Below are positions 40,680 through 49,256 of a stretch of DNA of 64,000 nucleotides, one piece after another. Positions within the stretch are counted from its first letter, which is position 1; each line of letters opens with the position of its first letter. The notes under the pieces are model-generated. The model was given only the letters and a program-made list of their open reading frames with translations, searched no databases and was not told the DNA's origin. A program made the translations under genes and the position numbers. Source of the stretch: JACDAN01 sp036554945 (GTDB taxonomy: Bacteria > Actinomycetota > Thermoleophilia > Gaiellales > Gaiellaceae); contig DATBMH010000069.1 in NCBI GenBank assembly GCA_036554945.1, positions 1 to 64,000 on the forward strand. The letters are read 5' to 3'.

Positions 40680-43337
40680 GTGATCCCGGCCCGGCACGAG
40701 GTGTCCCAAACGGCGCTCCAGAGCCTGGCCGCAGCGGGCCAGGACATCGTCGATGCGGCCGATCTGGACTCCGCGCTCTCGGCCCTCGCTGCAGCAGCCG
40801 CCTCGGGCAGCGGGGCGACGCTGGCGGTGATCCGCGTGGCCGACCGAGAGGGTGGCGACCTCCAGGCGCGGGCGGTCTGGGCGACCTCGCCGGCCTTGCG
40901 CGCGGAGCTGGAAGGGTCCCGGCTCGGAGCCGCCGAGCTCGGCGGCGAGGAGCTCACCGAGTCCGACGAGCTCCCCGAGCAGATTCAGCGTCTCGCGACC
41001 CGCTGGGGCGCCTCGCGCGTCCTCGTGTGCCCCGTCGGCGGTGCGAGCCTCGAGCTCGCCCGGAGCGGCGAGCCGTTCTCGGAGCCGGAGATCCTGCTGG
41101 CCAGGGTGATTGCGAGCCACGCCTCGCTGCTCGTCCGGGCCGTGCGCACCGAGAACAACCGGTCGGCGGCAGGTGAGCGCGGCTCGGCGCTGGAGCTGGC
41201 CGGACGGGCGCTGGCCGCCGTGGCCGAGGAGGCGCGGTCGGGCGAGCGGATCGCGCGCCTGGCCCTCGAGGCGACCGGTGCGGTCTCGGCCGCGATCTGG
41301 CGGTCCGGCGGGGGCGAGCCGGAGCTGCTGGCCTCCGCCGGGCGACCGCCGGCGCCCGACTCGATCCGCGAGGCCGACGAGCGGCTCTCCGGCTGGACTG
41401 GAGTGTCGTCGGAGGGCGGCGTGGTGCTGGTCCGGCTCGGCGACCCGCCGTTCGGCGGGCTGCGCCTCGAGTTTGCCGAGGGCGTGGAGCCCGGCGCCGA
41501 CGAGCTCGGCCGCCTCGCCGCCTTCGGCGCGCGCGCCGCGCATGCCGTGCGCGTCGGCGAGCGGACGAGCCGGCTGGCGCAGGAGCTCGAGCAGAGCCGC
41601 GCGCTGCTGGCCGTCGTCGGGCAGGCGATCGCCGAGCTCTCGCTGTCGCACACCCTCGAGACCGCCGTCGACCGGGTGGGCGAGCTCCTCGGAACCGACC
41701 AGGCGGCTGTGTACCTGCGCGAGGCGGGAGGGCTGGAGACCGCCGTCGAGCGCGGGCTCGCGGGACCGCACCTCCGTGTGGCCGAGGGTCTCCTCGACCT
41801 CGTCATCGCGCGTCTGCGGGCTCGCCCGGTGGTCGAGGTTCGCAACGCGGCCACGGATCCGCGGCTCGGCGGGGTGCGGGACGCGGTGACCGAGGCCGGC
41901 ATCGAGACGGCCGTCGTCGTCCCGCTGCGCTCCGCAGGAGAGCTCATCGGCCTCCTCGTCGCATATCTCCCGGCGACCCGCACGCTCGGCGAGAGCGAGT
42001 CCGAGCTCCTTGCGGCCCTCGCCGGGCAGCTCGCGGTCGCCGTCCAGAACGCCGGCCTCCACGAGGAGACGGCGCGGCTCGCGCGGGACCGCGAGGAGGC
42101 GCTCGACGCGGAGCGGCTGGCGGCCCGCCGGCTCGAGGCGTTCTTCGAGATCTCGCGCTCGTTCTCCGAGAGCCTGTCGCTGGACGAGACGGTCGCGGCG
42201 GTGACGCGGACCGCGGTCGAGCTGCTCGGCGTCGACGCCGCCGTCCTGCGGATGCCCGACGCGCGCGGCGACGCGCTCGAGCCGCGCGCCGTCCACGTGC
42301 CGGACGCGCGGCTCGCGGTCGCTCTCGATCCGATCCTCCGCAGGGCGCAGCCCCTCGACCGGATCCAGCCGGGCCGCGCGGCGCCGCTGACCGCGGAGGA
42401 GGCGACACGGCTCGGCGGCGGACACGAGCTGCTGATCCCGTTCCTCGAGCGCGGCTCGACCGCGGCGCTCCTGCCGATCGTCGCCTCGGGCGAGGTGATG
42501 GCGGCGCTGACCCTGATCTCGCTCGACCCCGAGCGGAGGATCGACGGCGGCGCGCTCGACGCCGCCCGGTCGCTGACGGCGCAGGCCGCGCTCGCCATCG
42601 ACAACGCCCGGCTCTACCAGCAGCAGGTGCACTTCGCCGACGCGATGCAGCGGTCGCTGCTGCCCGAGGAGCCGCCGACGATCCCCGGCGTCGAGATCGG
42701 CAGCGTCTACGAGTCCTCCGCGCGACTGGACGTGGGCGGCGACGTCTTCGACTTCACCGTCCTGCCCGACGGCCGCCTCGCAGTCGTCGTCGGCGACGTG
42801 ACCGGCAAGGGGATCGACGCCGCGGCCGACATGGCGATGACGAAGTTCGTCTTCCGGTCGCTCGCCCGCGAGCATCCGGAGCCGTCCGAGCTGCTGCGCA
42901 TCGCCAACCAGGTCGTCCTCGACGAGGTCGAGGAGGGCAAGTTCGTGACGATGCTCTACCTCACGCTCGATCCCGCGACCGGTGAGGTCGCGTGCGCCGG
43001 CGCGGGGCACCCGGAGCCGCGCGTCGTGCGGCCGGACGGACAGGTGGAGGAGCTGGCCGCCCGGGGGCTCGCGCTCGGCATCGCGCCGGATCAGGAGTAC
43101 ACGGAGGCGCGGGCGACCCTCGAGCCGGGGGCAGCCGTCGTCCTCTTCACGGACGGCGTCGTCGAGTCGCGCGTCGGTGCGGACCTCTACGGCGATGCCC
43201 GCCTCGACCGGCTCCTGTCCGAGCGGCGCGCGCTGGCCGCCGAGGAGCTCGCGCGGGCGGTGGTCGAGGACTCGCGCGCGTTCGCCGGCGGCGGGCTGGC
43301 GGACGACTCGGCCGTCGTCGTCGTCAAGCGGACGTGA
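40680..43337 (+). CDS. GAF-domain sensor with RsbU/SpoIIE-type PP2C phosphatase
   Basis: 885 residues from GTG 40680, TACACT six bases upstream. Three to four GAF-like sensor modules (about 10-165, 180-290, 305-460, 490-640; LGTDQAAVYLREAGGLE and LLGVDAAVLRMPDA are typical) precede a PP2C phosphatase (650-885): DAMQRSLLPEEPPTIPGVEI, LDVGGDVFDFTVLPDGRL, VGDVTGKGIDAA, GAGHPEPRV, FTDGVVESR and LADDSAVVVVK. Such proteins dephosphorylate anti-sigma antagonists to release stress sigma factors. No RsbW/RsbV partner is nearby. It overlaps the next gene (GTGA). Confidence 0.9.
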   Translation: MIPARHEVSQTALQSLAAAGQDIVDAADLDSALSALAAAAASGSGATLAVIRVADREGGDLQARAVWATSPALRAELEGSRLGAAELGGEELTESDELPEQIQRLATRWGASRVLVCPVGGASLELARSGEPFSEPEILLARVIASHASLLVRAVRTENNRSAAGERGSALELAGRALAAVAEEARSGERIARLALEATGAVSAAIWRSGGGEPELLASAGRPPAPDSIREADERLSGWTGVSSEGGVVLVRLGDPPFGGLRLEFAEGVEPGADELGRLAAFGARAAHAVRVGERTSRLAQELEQSRALLAVVGQAIAELSLSHTLETAVDRVGELLGTDQAAVYLREAGGLETAVERGLAGPHLRVAEGLLDLVIARLRARPVVEVRNAATDPRLGGVRDAVTEAGIETAVVVPLRSAGELIGLLVAYLPATRTLGESESELLAALAGQLAVAVQNAGLHEETARLARDREEALDAERLAARRLEAFFEISRSFSESLSLDETVAAVTRTAVELLGVDAAVLRMPDARGDALEPRAVHVPDARLAVALDPILRRAQPLDRIQPGRAAPLTAEEATRLGGGHELLIPFLERGSTAALLPIVASGEVMAALTLISLDPERRIDGGALDAARSLTAQAALAIDNARLYQQQVHFADAMQRSLLPEEPPTIPGVEIGSVYESSARLDVGGDVFDFTVLPDGRLAVVVGDVTGKGIDAAADMAMTKFVFRSLAREHPEPSELLRIANQVVLDEVEEGKFVTMLYLTLDPATGEVACAGAGHPEPRVVRPDGQVEELAARGLALGIAPDQEYTEARATLEPGAAVVLFTDGVVESRVGADLYGDARLDRLLSERRALAAEELARAVVEDSRAFAGGGLADDSAVVVVKRT

Positions 43338-44854
43338 GGCTCTCCTCTCAGGCGACGCTGACCGGCGTCGTCTTCGCGGCCGGCATCGGGACGCTGGCGA
43401 CCGAGATCGCTGCCTCGAGGATGCTGGCGCCGTACTTCGGCAACTCGACGATCGTGTGGGCCAACGTCATCGGCCTCACGCTCGCCTCGCTCTCCGTGGG
43501 CTACTGGCTCGGCGGGCGGGCGGCCGACCGGTGGCCGCAGGTGCGAGCGCTCGGGCTGGTCGTGGTCGCCGCGGCCTGCCTGATCGCCGTTGCGACGCTC
43601 CTGGCCCGGCCGATCCTCGACGTGTCCGTGGAGGGGCTCGACCGGGTGTCGGCCGGGGCCGCGATCGGGTCGTTCTTCGGCGTCCTCATCCTCTTCGTTC
43701 CGCCGGTGACGCTGATGGGGATGGTGGCGCCCTTCGCCATCCGGCTCGCGCTCACGGACCTCGAGAGCGCCGGGACCGTCGCGGGCCGGCTGTACGCGGT
43801 CTCGACGGTCGGGAGCCTCCTGGGGACGTTCCTGTCGGCGCTCGTCCTGATCCCGGCGATCGGCACCCAGCGGACGCTGCTGGCCTCGGCGGCGCTGATC
43901 GGCGCCACGGGCGCGATCCTGCTCGGTCGCCGCTGGTTCGTCCTCGCCGCCGGCCTCGCGGCCCTGCTGCTGATCCCGCCGGGCGCGGTGAAGGCGCAGA
44001 GCGGGCTGATCTACGAGGACGAGTCCCGGTACCAGTTCATCCAGGTCGTCGAGCGCGAAGGCGTCCGGCGCCTCTACCTCGACGAGGGCCTGGCGACGCA
44101 CTCGGTCTGGCGGCAGGACGAGGTGCTCACCGGCGGCGTCTGGGACACGTACGTCGCCGTCGTCGACCTGCTCGGGCGGATGCCGGAGCGGGTCGCGATG
44201 CTCGGGAACGCCGCCGGCACGGCGGCGCGGGCCTACGCCCGGTACTTCCCGGGGGTTCAGATCGACGGCGTCGAGCTCGACCCGGCGGTGAGCGAGGCGG
44301 GACGGAAGTACTTCGAGATGGGAGAGATCAGCGGGCTGGCCGTCCACGACATGGACGCCCGCGCCTACCTGCGCCGCACCGACGAGCTGTACGACGTGAT
44401 CGTCGTCGATGCCTACCGGCCGCCCTACGTGCCGTTCTACCTCGCGACCGAGGAGTTCTTCGAGCTCGTCCGGGACCGGCTACGGCCCGGCGGGATCGTC
44501 GCGCTCAACGTCGCGACGACGCCGGACAACCACGATCTCGCGCGGAACATCGGCGGGACGCTCGCGTCGGTGCTGCCACGCGCGTCTGCCTGGCAACCGC
44601 TGGACTTCAACCAGATCGTCATCGGCCAGGACGGCGAGCCGACGGGAAGCGTGCGGCCGACGCCCGCGGACGTCGAGCCGCTGGTCGAGGACCTGCGGGC
44701 GACGATGCGTCCGATCGAGCCGTCCGACGACCCATGGACCGACGATCGCGCACCCGTCGAGTGGATCACCGACCGGATGATCGTCGAGTTCGCAGCCGAG
44801 GGCGGCCGCTTCGAGGAGGAGCCGCTTCCGACGGCCCCTGACGACCAGGAGTAG
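43334..44854 (+). CDS. Fused membrane / spermidine-synthase-like protein
   Basis: 506 residues from GTG 43334 (GTGA with the phosphatase). About seven membrane helices (1-215: LTGVVFAAGIGTLATEIAAS, PYFGNSTIVWANVIGLTLAS, SVGYWLGGRAADRWP) precede a methyltransferase-like domain: VAMLGNAAGTAARAYARYFP, IDGVELDPAVSEAGRKYF, YDVIVVDAYRPPYVPFYLAT. The SAM loop is degenerate (GNAAGTAAR) relative to GGGDG in true spermidine synthases. The substrate is unknown; polyamine synthesis should not be assumed. Confidence 0.85.
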   Translation: MRLSSQATLTGVVFAAGIGTLATEIAASRMLAPYFGNSTIVWANVIGLTLASLSVGYWLGGRAADRWPQVRALGLVVVAAACLIAVATLLARPILDVSVEGLDRVSAGAAIGSFFGVLILFVPPVTLMGMVAPFAIRLALTDLESAGTVAGRLYAVSTVGSLLGTFLSALVLIPAIGTQRTLLASAALIGATGAILLGRRWFVLAAGLAALLLIPPGAVKAQSGLIYEDESRYQFIQVVEREGVRRLYLDEGLATHSVWRQDEVLTGGVWDTYVAVVDLLGRMPERVAMLGNAAGTAARAYARYFPGVQIDGVELDPAVSEAGRKYFEMGEISGLAVHDMDARAYLRRTDELYDVIVVDAYRPPYVPFYLATEEFFELVRDRLRPGGIVALNVATTPDNHDLARNIGGTLASVLPRASAWQPLDFNQIVIGQDGEPTGSVRPTPADVEPLVEDLRATMRPIEPSDDPWTDDRAPVEWITDRMIVEFAAEGGRFEEEPLPTAPDDQE

Positions 44855-44881
44855 CAGGGCTTTTCTCTACACTGCCGCACG

Positions 44882-45916
44882 ATGAGGCGTGGGGTCTCGA
44901 TCTCCGTGGGAGTGCTCGCGTGCGCGGTCGCGGGCCTGGTGGCCGCTGCCGTGATCGCGTCTCCCGGGCTCTCGCAGCTTCCGATCACGACCGGCACGAC
45001 GGGGACGACCACCGTCGGCACGACGACGCGCGCGCCGCAGGCCGAGCTGATCGAGCAGGGCGTCTTCGTCGGCAAGGTGGAGGTCGGCGGCATGACCCCG
45101 GGCGGCGCGAAGGTGCTCGTCCAGACCGAGTTCGACGAGGCGCTGAGCGTCGTGTTCGGGCGGAGGACGATCCTCGTGACGCCGCGGAGGCTCGGTGCGA
45201 CCGCCCGCGTGCAGCTCGCGATCGACCAGGCGCGCCGCGCGGCCCCCGGCACGCGGCTCCCGCTCTTCGTCATCCTCCGGAAGGGTGCCGTCGCCAAGTA
45301 CGTCAAGGCGCTCGGCAAGCGGCTCGACAAGCCCGCGAAGAACGCGGAGCTGAAGGGCCTCCGGCAGTCCCGCCCGTGGATCACGAAGGAGCAGACGGGC
45401 CGCGTCCTCAGGCAGCGCGCCGCGACTCGCGCCATCGTCGCCGCGCTGCGGACGCACTCCCGGGCGCCGTTCCGCATCCGCGCCCAGCGCGTCGACCCGG
45501 CCGTCACCCGCGCGCGCTTCGGCCCGATCGTCGTCATCCGCCGCGAGTCGAAGGTCCTCAACCTGTTCCGCGGGATGCGGCTCTGGAAGCGGCTCGGCGT
45601 CGCGACCGGCCAGTCGTCCTACCCGACCCCGCTGGGCCGGTACCACATCGTGACCATGCAGCGGCACCCATGGTGGTACCCGCCGGACTCCGACTGGGCC
45701 AAGGGCGAGAAGCCGGTCCCGCCCGGCCCCGGCAACCCGCTCGGGACCCGCTGGATGGGGATCAGCGCGCCGGGCGTCGGCATCCACGGGACGCCCGACC
45801 CCGCGTCGATCGGCTACTCGGCATCGCACGGATGCGTCCGGATGCGGATCCCGGAGGCGGAGTGGCTCTTCACGCGCATCAGGGTCGGCACGCCGGTCTT
45901 CATCGTTCCGGCGTAG
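44882..45916 (+). CDS. L,D-transpeptidase (YkuD family)
   Basis: 344 residues; TACACT eight bases before the ATG. Signal anchor (8-27), Thr-rich linker, then a region at 60-200 containing VEVGGMTPGGAKVLVQ, like the peptidoglycan-binding repeat of VanW-type proteins. The YkuD domain (about 220-344) has VLNLFRGMRLWKRLGVATGQ, HPWWYPPDSDW, and GVGIHGTPDPASIGYSASHG followed by CVRM with the catalytic Cys near 316. It forms 3-3 crosslinks or attaches proteins to peptidoglycan outside the cell. Confidence 0.93.
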   Translation: MRRGVSISVGVLACAVAGLVAAAVIASPGLSQLPITTGTTGTTTVGTTTRAPQAELIEQGVFVGKVEVGGMTPGGAKVLVQTEFDEALSVVFGRRTILVTPRRLGATARVQLAIDQARRAAPGTRLPLFVILRKGAVAKYVKALGKRLDKPAKNAELKGLRQSRPWITKEQTGRVLRQRAATRAIVAALRTHSRAPFRIRAQRVDPAVTRARFGPIVVIRRESKVLNLFRGMRLWKRLGVATGQSSYPTPLGRYHIVTMQRHPWWYPPDSDWAKGEKPVPPGPGNPLGTRWMGISAPGVGIHGTPDPASIGYSASHGCVRMRIPEAEWLFTRIRVGTPVFIVPA

Positions 45917-45926
45917 CCTCTGGGTC

Positions 45927-46487
45927 GTGCACGCCCGTCTGAAGCTTGCGGGCCAGGCTCTCGCGGTCGCCCTCGTCGCCGGGCTCTTCGCGCTGCTCGT
46001 CTGGAAGGTCGCGACGCAGGACGAGGGCGCCGCGCGCAAGCTCGGCCGCGGCGAGGTCGTGAGCGCGCCCGGCTTCCGGCTCGACCGGCTCGACGCTCCC
46101 GGCAAGATCTCGCTCGCCGAGTACCGCGGGCGGCCGGTGGTCGTCAACTTCTGGGGCTCGTGGTGCGACCCGTGCAAGGAGGAGGCGCCGGTGCTGGAGC
46201 AGACCTGGCGCGAGTACAAGGACCGCGGGCTCGTCGTCCTCGGCGTCGACTTCCACGACCTGAAGGGCGCCGCGAGGCGGTTCGCGCGCGAGAACGACAT
46301 GAGCTACCCGCTCGCCTACGACGGGCCGGGGAACACGATCTCCGACTACGGCGTCGAGGCCGCGCCCGAGACGTTCTTCGTCGCACCCGACGGCAAGCTC
46401 GTCTGCGAGCGGCTGGTCGGCGGGGTGCACATCGAGCGGAACCGCGAGCCGTACGAGGAGTGCGTCCAGGAGTTGCTCGAGGCATGA
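45927..46487 (+). CDS. TlpA/CcmG-type membrane-anchored thioredoxin
   Basis: 186 residues from GTG 45927, TAGCCT seven bases upstream. An N-terminal membrane anchor (about 8-28) and a thioredoxin fold with GRPVVVNFWGSWCDPCKEEA (active-site CDPC), then GVDFHDLKGAARRFAREN and the cis-Pro segment VEAAPETFFVAPDG. This is the CcmG/ResA class that reduces apocytochrome c cysteines outside the membrane. ccmH and ccdA follow in overlapping fashion, supporting a cytochrome c maturation role. Confidence 0.9.
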   Translation: MHARLKLAGQALAVALVAGLFALLVWKVATQDEGAARKLGRGEVVSAPGFRLDRLDAPGKISLAEYRGRPVVVNFWGSWCDPCKEEAPVLEQTWREYKDRGLVVLGVDFHDLKGAARRFARENDMSYPLAYDGPGNTISDYGVEAAPETFFVAPDGKLVCERLVGGVHIERNREPYEECVQELLEA

Positions 46488-46945
46488 GGGGCCTCGCGGT
46501 GATCGTCGCGGCTCTCGCGCTCGCGGGGCCCGCGGCCGCTGCGTGCCCGACGCTCGCCGACCTGGAGGGCGAGGTGATGTGCCCGCAGTGCAAGACGACG
46601 CTCGACCAGTCGGACGCTCCGGTCGCGCGGGACATCAAGCGCTTCATCCAGGAGCGGGCGGAGGCATGCGTGCCGGAGGGTCAGATCAAGGACGAGCTCG
46701 TGGCGCAGTTCGGGCCGGCCGTGCTCGCGGCGCCCCCGCGCGAGGGGATCCACTGGGTCGCGTGGCTCCTGCCGCTGGTTGGGCTGCTCGCGGGCGGCGT
46801 GGTCGTCTCGCTGCTCGTCTGGCGCTGGAGCCGGAGCCGCGCAGTGGCCGAGCCGGAGGCGCCCCAGAACGGGCGTCCGCCGCTCGACCCGGAGCTCGAG
46901 CGCCGGCTCGACCGCGAGCTCGCTCGCTTCGATGACGGCCGCTGA
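46484..46945 (+). CDS. ccmH: Cytochrome c biogenesis protein CcmH
   Basis: 153 residues; the ATG overlaps the preceding TGA. Signal peptide (1-20), the CcmH domain with EVMCPQCKTTLDQSDAPVAR (redox Cys pair as CPQC, where many homologues have CxxCQ) and FIQERAEACVPEGQIKDELV, then one membrane helix (about 88-108) and an acidic tail. It works with the CcmG-like thioredoxin to deliver reduced apocytochrome c to haem ligation. CcmF and other synthetase parts are not in the window. Confidence 0.88.
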   Translation: MRGLAVIVAALALAGPAAAACPTLADLEGEVMCPQCKTTLDQSDAPVARDIKRFIQERAEACVPEGQIKDELVAQFGPAVLAAPPREGIHWVAWLLPLVGLLAGGVVVSLLVWRWSRSRAVAEPEAPQNGRPPLDPELERRLDRELARFDDGR

Positions 46946-47642
46946 GCTCCCCCTCGCGTTCCTCGCGGGCCTGCTCTCGATCATCACGCCGTGCGTGCTG
47001 CCGCTGGTGCCCGGCTACCTCTCGGCCGTGTCGGCGGTGGAGGCGGACCGGCTCGGCGAGCCCGGTGTTGGCTCCCGTGTGGCGCGCTCGAGCGTGCCGT
47101 TCATCGTCGGATTCACGACGGTGTTCGTCGTGCTCGGGGCCGCGGCGGCGACGGTCGGAGGTGCGCTGGACGCGAACCGCCGTGCCGAGCTGGCAGGCCT
47201 CGCGCTCGTGATCCTCGGGCTCGCGTTCCTCGGACTGCTCCCGTGGCCCGAGCGGCTCGTAGCGCCGGAGCTGCTGGTCAAGGCGCATCGGCGCGGATCA
47301 GGGCTCTTGCTGGGCGCCGCCTTCGCGGTCTGCGCGGCGCCGTGCATCGGCACCGTCCTCGCGTCCGTCCTGGTCCTGGCCGGGAGTGCGGAGGAGGTGC
47401 TCGAGGGCTCGGCCATCCTGGCCGCGTACTCGGCCGGGCTGGCGCTGGCGTTCGTCCTCGCCGCCGTCGCCTTCGTGCGCGCGATGAGCGCGTTCCGGTG
47501 GTTGCGGGACCACTACATGGTGATCCGGATCGTGAGCGGCGTCGCGCTCGTCCTCCTCGGCCTCGCTTTCTTCTTCCACCGCGACGGCTGGATCCGCGTT
47601 GGCTTCGACCGGGCCCTCGACCTCGTAGGCCTCGGCACCTAG
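46932..47642 (+). CDS. ccdA: CcdA-type thiol:disulfide transporter
   Basis: 236 residues from ATG 46932, overlapping ccmH by 14 bp. Six membrane helices with the two redox cysteines in FLAGLLSIITPCVLPLVPGY (helix 1) and AAFAVCAAPCIGTVLASVLV (helix 4). It moves electrons from cytoplasmic thioredoxin to the outside, feeding the CcmG-like protein two genes upstream. The three genes form a compact reductant-delivery operon for cytochrome c assembly. Confidence 0.92.
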   Translation: MTAAELPLAFLAGLLSIITPCVLPLVPGYLSAVSAVEADRLGEPGVGSRVARSSVPFIVGFTTVFVVLGAAAATVGGALDANRRAELAGLALVILGLAFLGLLPWPERLVAPELLVKAHRRGSGLLLGAAFAVCAAPCIGTVLASVLVLAGSAEEVLEGSAILAAYSAGLALAFVLAAVAFVRAMSAFRWLRDHYMVIRIVSGVALVLLGLAFFFHRDGWIRVGFDRALDLVGLGT

Positions 47643-47669
47643 GGACGGCCCCACCGCCCGCAGGGACCT

Positions 47670-47819
47670 GTCCTGGTGCCAGGTACGCGGCCAGGGCCGT
47701 AAGGACGGGGCTTCGGCGGCTGATTCCTCACTGCAGAGTGATTGGGCGAGATTTCGCGGGAGGTCGCGCGGAGGCCGAGTTGGCCGCGCGAGGCGTGTCC
47801 GGGTGCCAGGCACCAGGAC
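47670..47819. repeat. REP-like inverted-repeat element
   Basis: Arms 47670-47686 (GTCCTGGTGCCAGGTAC) and 47803-47819 are inverted copies matching at 15 of 17 positions; each arm itself contains a GGTGCC/AGGCACC palindrome. Between them lies an additional CGCGCGG...CCGCGCG stem at about 47766-47791 and a short A/T-richer stretch. No gene is encoded. The pattern resembles a bacterial interspersed palindrome (REP/BIME) placed between ccdA and the convergent DUF309 gene. Confidence 0.6.
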
Positions 47820-47832
47820 GCGGCTGGAAGGG

Positions 47833-48165
47833 CTACGGGTCGAGTGGAGGGGGCAGGTCGAGCGAGCCGGAGTCGAGGACCCGCTGCGCTGCCTCGAGGC
47901 GGGCCAGGACGGCCGCGACGTCCACGCCCCGGTGCGCCGGCGCGAAGGGCCCGAGCCGCCGCGCGGCCTTCGCGAGCTGGCGCTCGCACCCGGGACGGTT
48001 CCCGCGCCCGGCGTGGTGCCAGGCGACGGCCACGTGGACGAGGCCCTGGAAGAAATCCTTCTCCGCCGGCTCCGCCGCCCGCCACGCCTCTTCGAGCTCC
48101 TCGTGCGCCTCGAAGTACTCGCCGCGCCGGATCAGCTCGAGGCCGTCTCTCAACCACGCGTCCAC
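47833..48165 (-). CDS. DUF309 protein
   Basis: 110 residues from GTG 48165. The DUF309 core is clear: LELIRRGEYFEAHEELEEAW followed by KDFFQGLVHVAVAWHHAGRG and the Arg/Leu-rich helix CERQLAKAARRL. This is a small helical-bundle family with conserved His/Glu/Gln residues (EAHE...QG..H) and unknown chemistry. TAACAC lies eight bases upstream, and the start is only 27 bp from the divergent start at 48193. Confidence 0.88.
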   Translation of the reverse strand: MDAWLRDGLELIRRGEYFEAHEELEEAWRAAEPAEKDFFQGLVHVAVAWHHAGRGNRPGCERQLAKAARRLGPFAPAHRGVDVAAVLARLEAAQRVLDSGSLDLPPPLDP

Positions 48166-48192
48166 GGAGCGGAGTGTTACCCTCGAAGCGGC
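48166..48192. promoter_or_regulatory. Minimal bidirectional promoter region
   Basis: The 27 bp between two divergent GTG starts contain a -10 for each direction: TACCCT (48178-48183, plus strand, nine bases before GTG) and TAACAC (48179-48174, minus strand, eight bases before GTG). The boxes overlap by two bases, so both transcripts would be leaderless and probably compete for polymerase. The -35 regions lie inside the opposite coding sequences. Confidence 0.6.
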
Positions 48193-48498
48193 GTGGCGAC
48201 GATCCTGCTCGAAGGCGTCGACCTCTTCATCCGCGGCAAGCTGGAAGCGACCCTTCAAGGGCACCACTTCGTCACCAACGACTCGGTGGACCCTCCGGAC
48301 CTCGTGATCGCGGACGTCGGCCGGACCGATCCGGACGAGGTCGCGGACCTGTATCCCGACGTGCCGATCCTCGGCTTCACCAACCACAAGGACACGGCCG
48401 GCCTGCGGCGTGCGCACGAGGCCGGGTTCGACCAGGTGGTCGCAAAGTCCGCCCTCACCGAGCGTGCCCCTGAGCTCGTCGAATCGCTGATCCCCTAG
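48193..48498 (+). CDS. Receiver-like protein without DNA-binding domain, uncertain
   Basis: 101 residues from GTG 48193. Alternating strand/helix pattern: VATILLEGVDLFIRGKLEAT, DPPDLVIADVGRTDPDEVAD, DVPILGFTNHKDTAGLRRAH, EAGFDQVVAKSALTERAPEL. It resembles a truncated CheY-like fold: LVIADV carries a candidate acceptor Asp and VVAKSAL a candidate Lys, but the first acidic pair is absent. It is probably a pseudo-receiver or related small alpha/beta protein; function unknown. Confidence 0.72.
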   Translation: MATILLEGVDLFIRGKLEATLQGHHFVTNDSVDPPDLVIADVGRTDPDEVADLYPDVPILGFTNHKDTAGLRRAHEAGFDQVVAKSALTERAPELVESLIP

Positions 48499-48513
48499 CT
48501 AGGATCGCCCGTC

Positions 48514-48825
<312 letters not shown>

Positions 48826-48874
48826 ACCCCGAGCGGAGCGGGTACGAGCCCTCCGGACGACAAAGGAGGGTCAC

Positions 48875-49210
48875 ATGCCGCAACGAGCCTGGAGCAACAA
48901 GCGCGAACGGCAGTACGAGCACATCAAGGACAGCGCCAAGGAGCGCGGCGCCTCGACGAAGAGAGCCAAGGAGATCGCGGCCCGCACCGTCAACAAGGAG
49001 CGGGCGCGCTCCGGCGAGGCGCGGACGTCCTCACGGAGCTCCCGTCAGGACATGTCCTCGAGCCGCCGGGGCGGGCAGCGGTCGGGCACGAACCGACCCA
49101 AGGGCCGGACGAAGGAGCAGCTCTACAACGAGGCCCGGAGCATGGGGATCGAGGGACGCTCGAAGATGAACAAGGAGCAGCTGCAGCGTGCGGTCGATCG
49201 CAGGAAGTAA
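48875..49210 (+). CDS. Small basic protein with Rho-N/SAP-like C-terminus
   Basis: 111 residues; AAAGGAGG eight bases before ATG 48875, one of the best ribosome sites here. N-terminal half: WSNKRERQYEHIKDSAKERG and AKEIAARTVNKERARSGEAR, the pattern of small actinobacterial proteins often annotated as plasmid stabilisation proteins. The C-terminus TKEQLYNEARSMGIEGRSKM is a Rho-N/SAP-type helix-extended-helix that could bind nucleic acid. Very high Lys/Arg/Ser content. The true function is unknown. Confidence 0.8.
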   Translation: MPQRAWSNKRERQYEHIKDSAKERGASTKRAKEIAARTVNKERARSGEARTSSRSSRQDMSSSRRGGQRSGTNRPKGRTKEQLYNEARSMGIEGRSKMNKEQLQRAVDRRK

Positions 49211-49256
49211 TCGCACGCGGCGAGACGGGGGCGGGAGACTATCCTTCCCGGCTCGC

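Noticed and set aside
40653..43010. 785-codon minus-strand frame opposite the GAF/PP2C gene
   Set aside because: No domains and Arg/Leu/Asp-rich composition. The sense strand encodes a complete multi-domain phosphatase.
43334..44854. True spermidine synthase
   Set aside because: The SAM loop is degenerate and fused to membrane helices, so polyamine synthesis is not supported by sequence alone.
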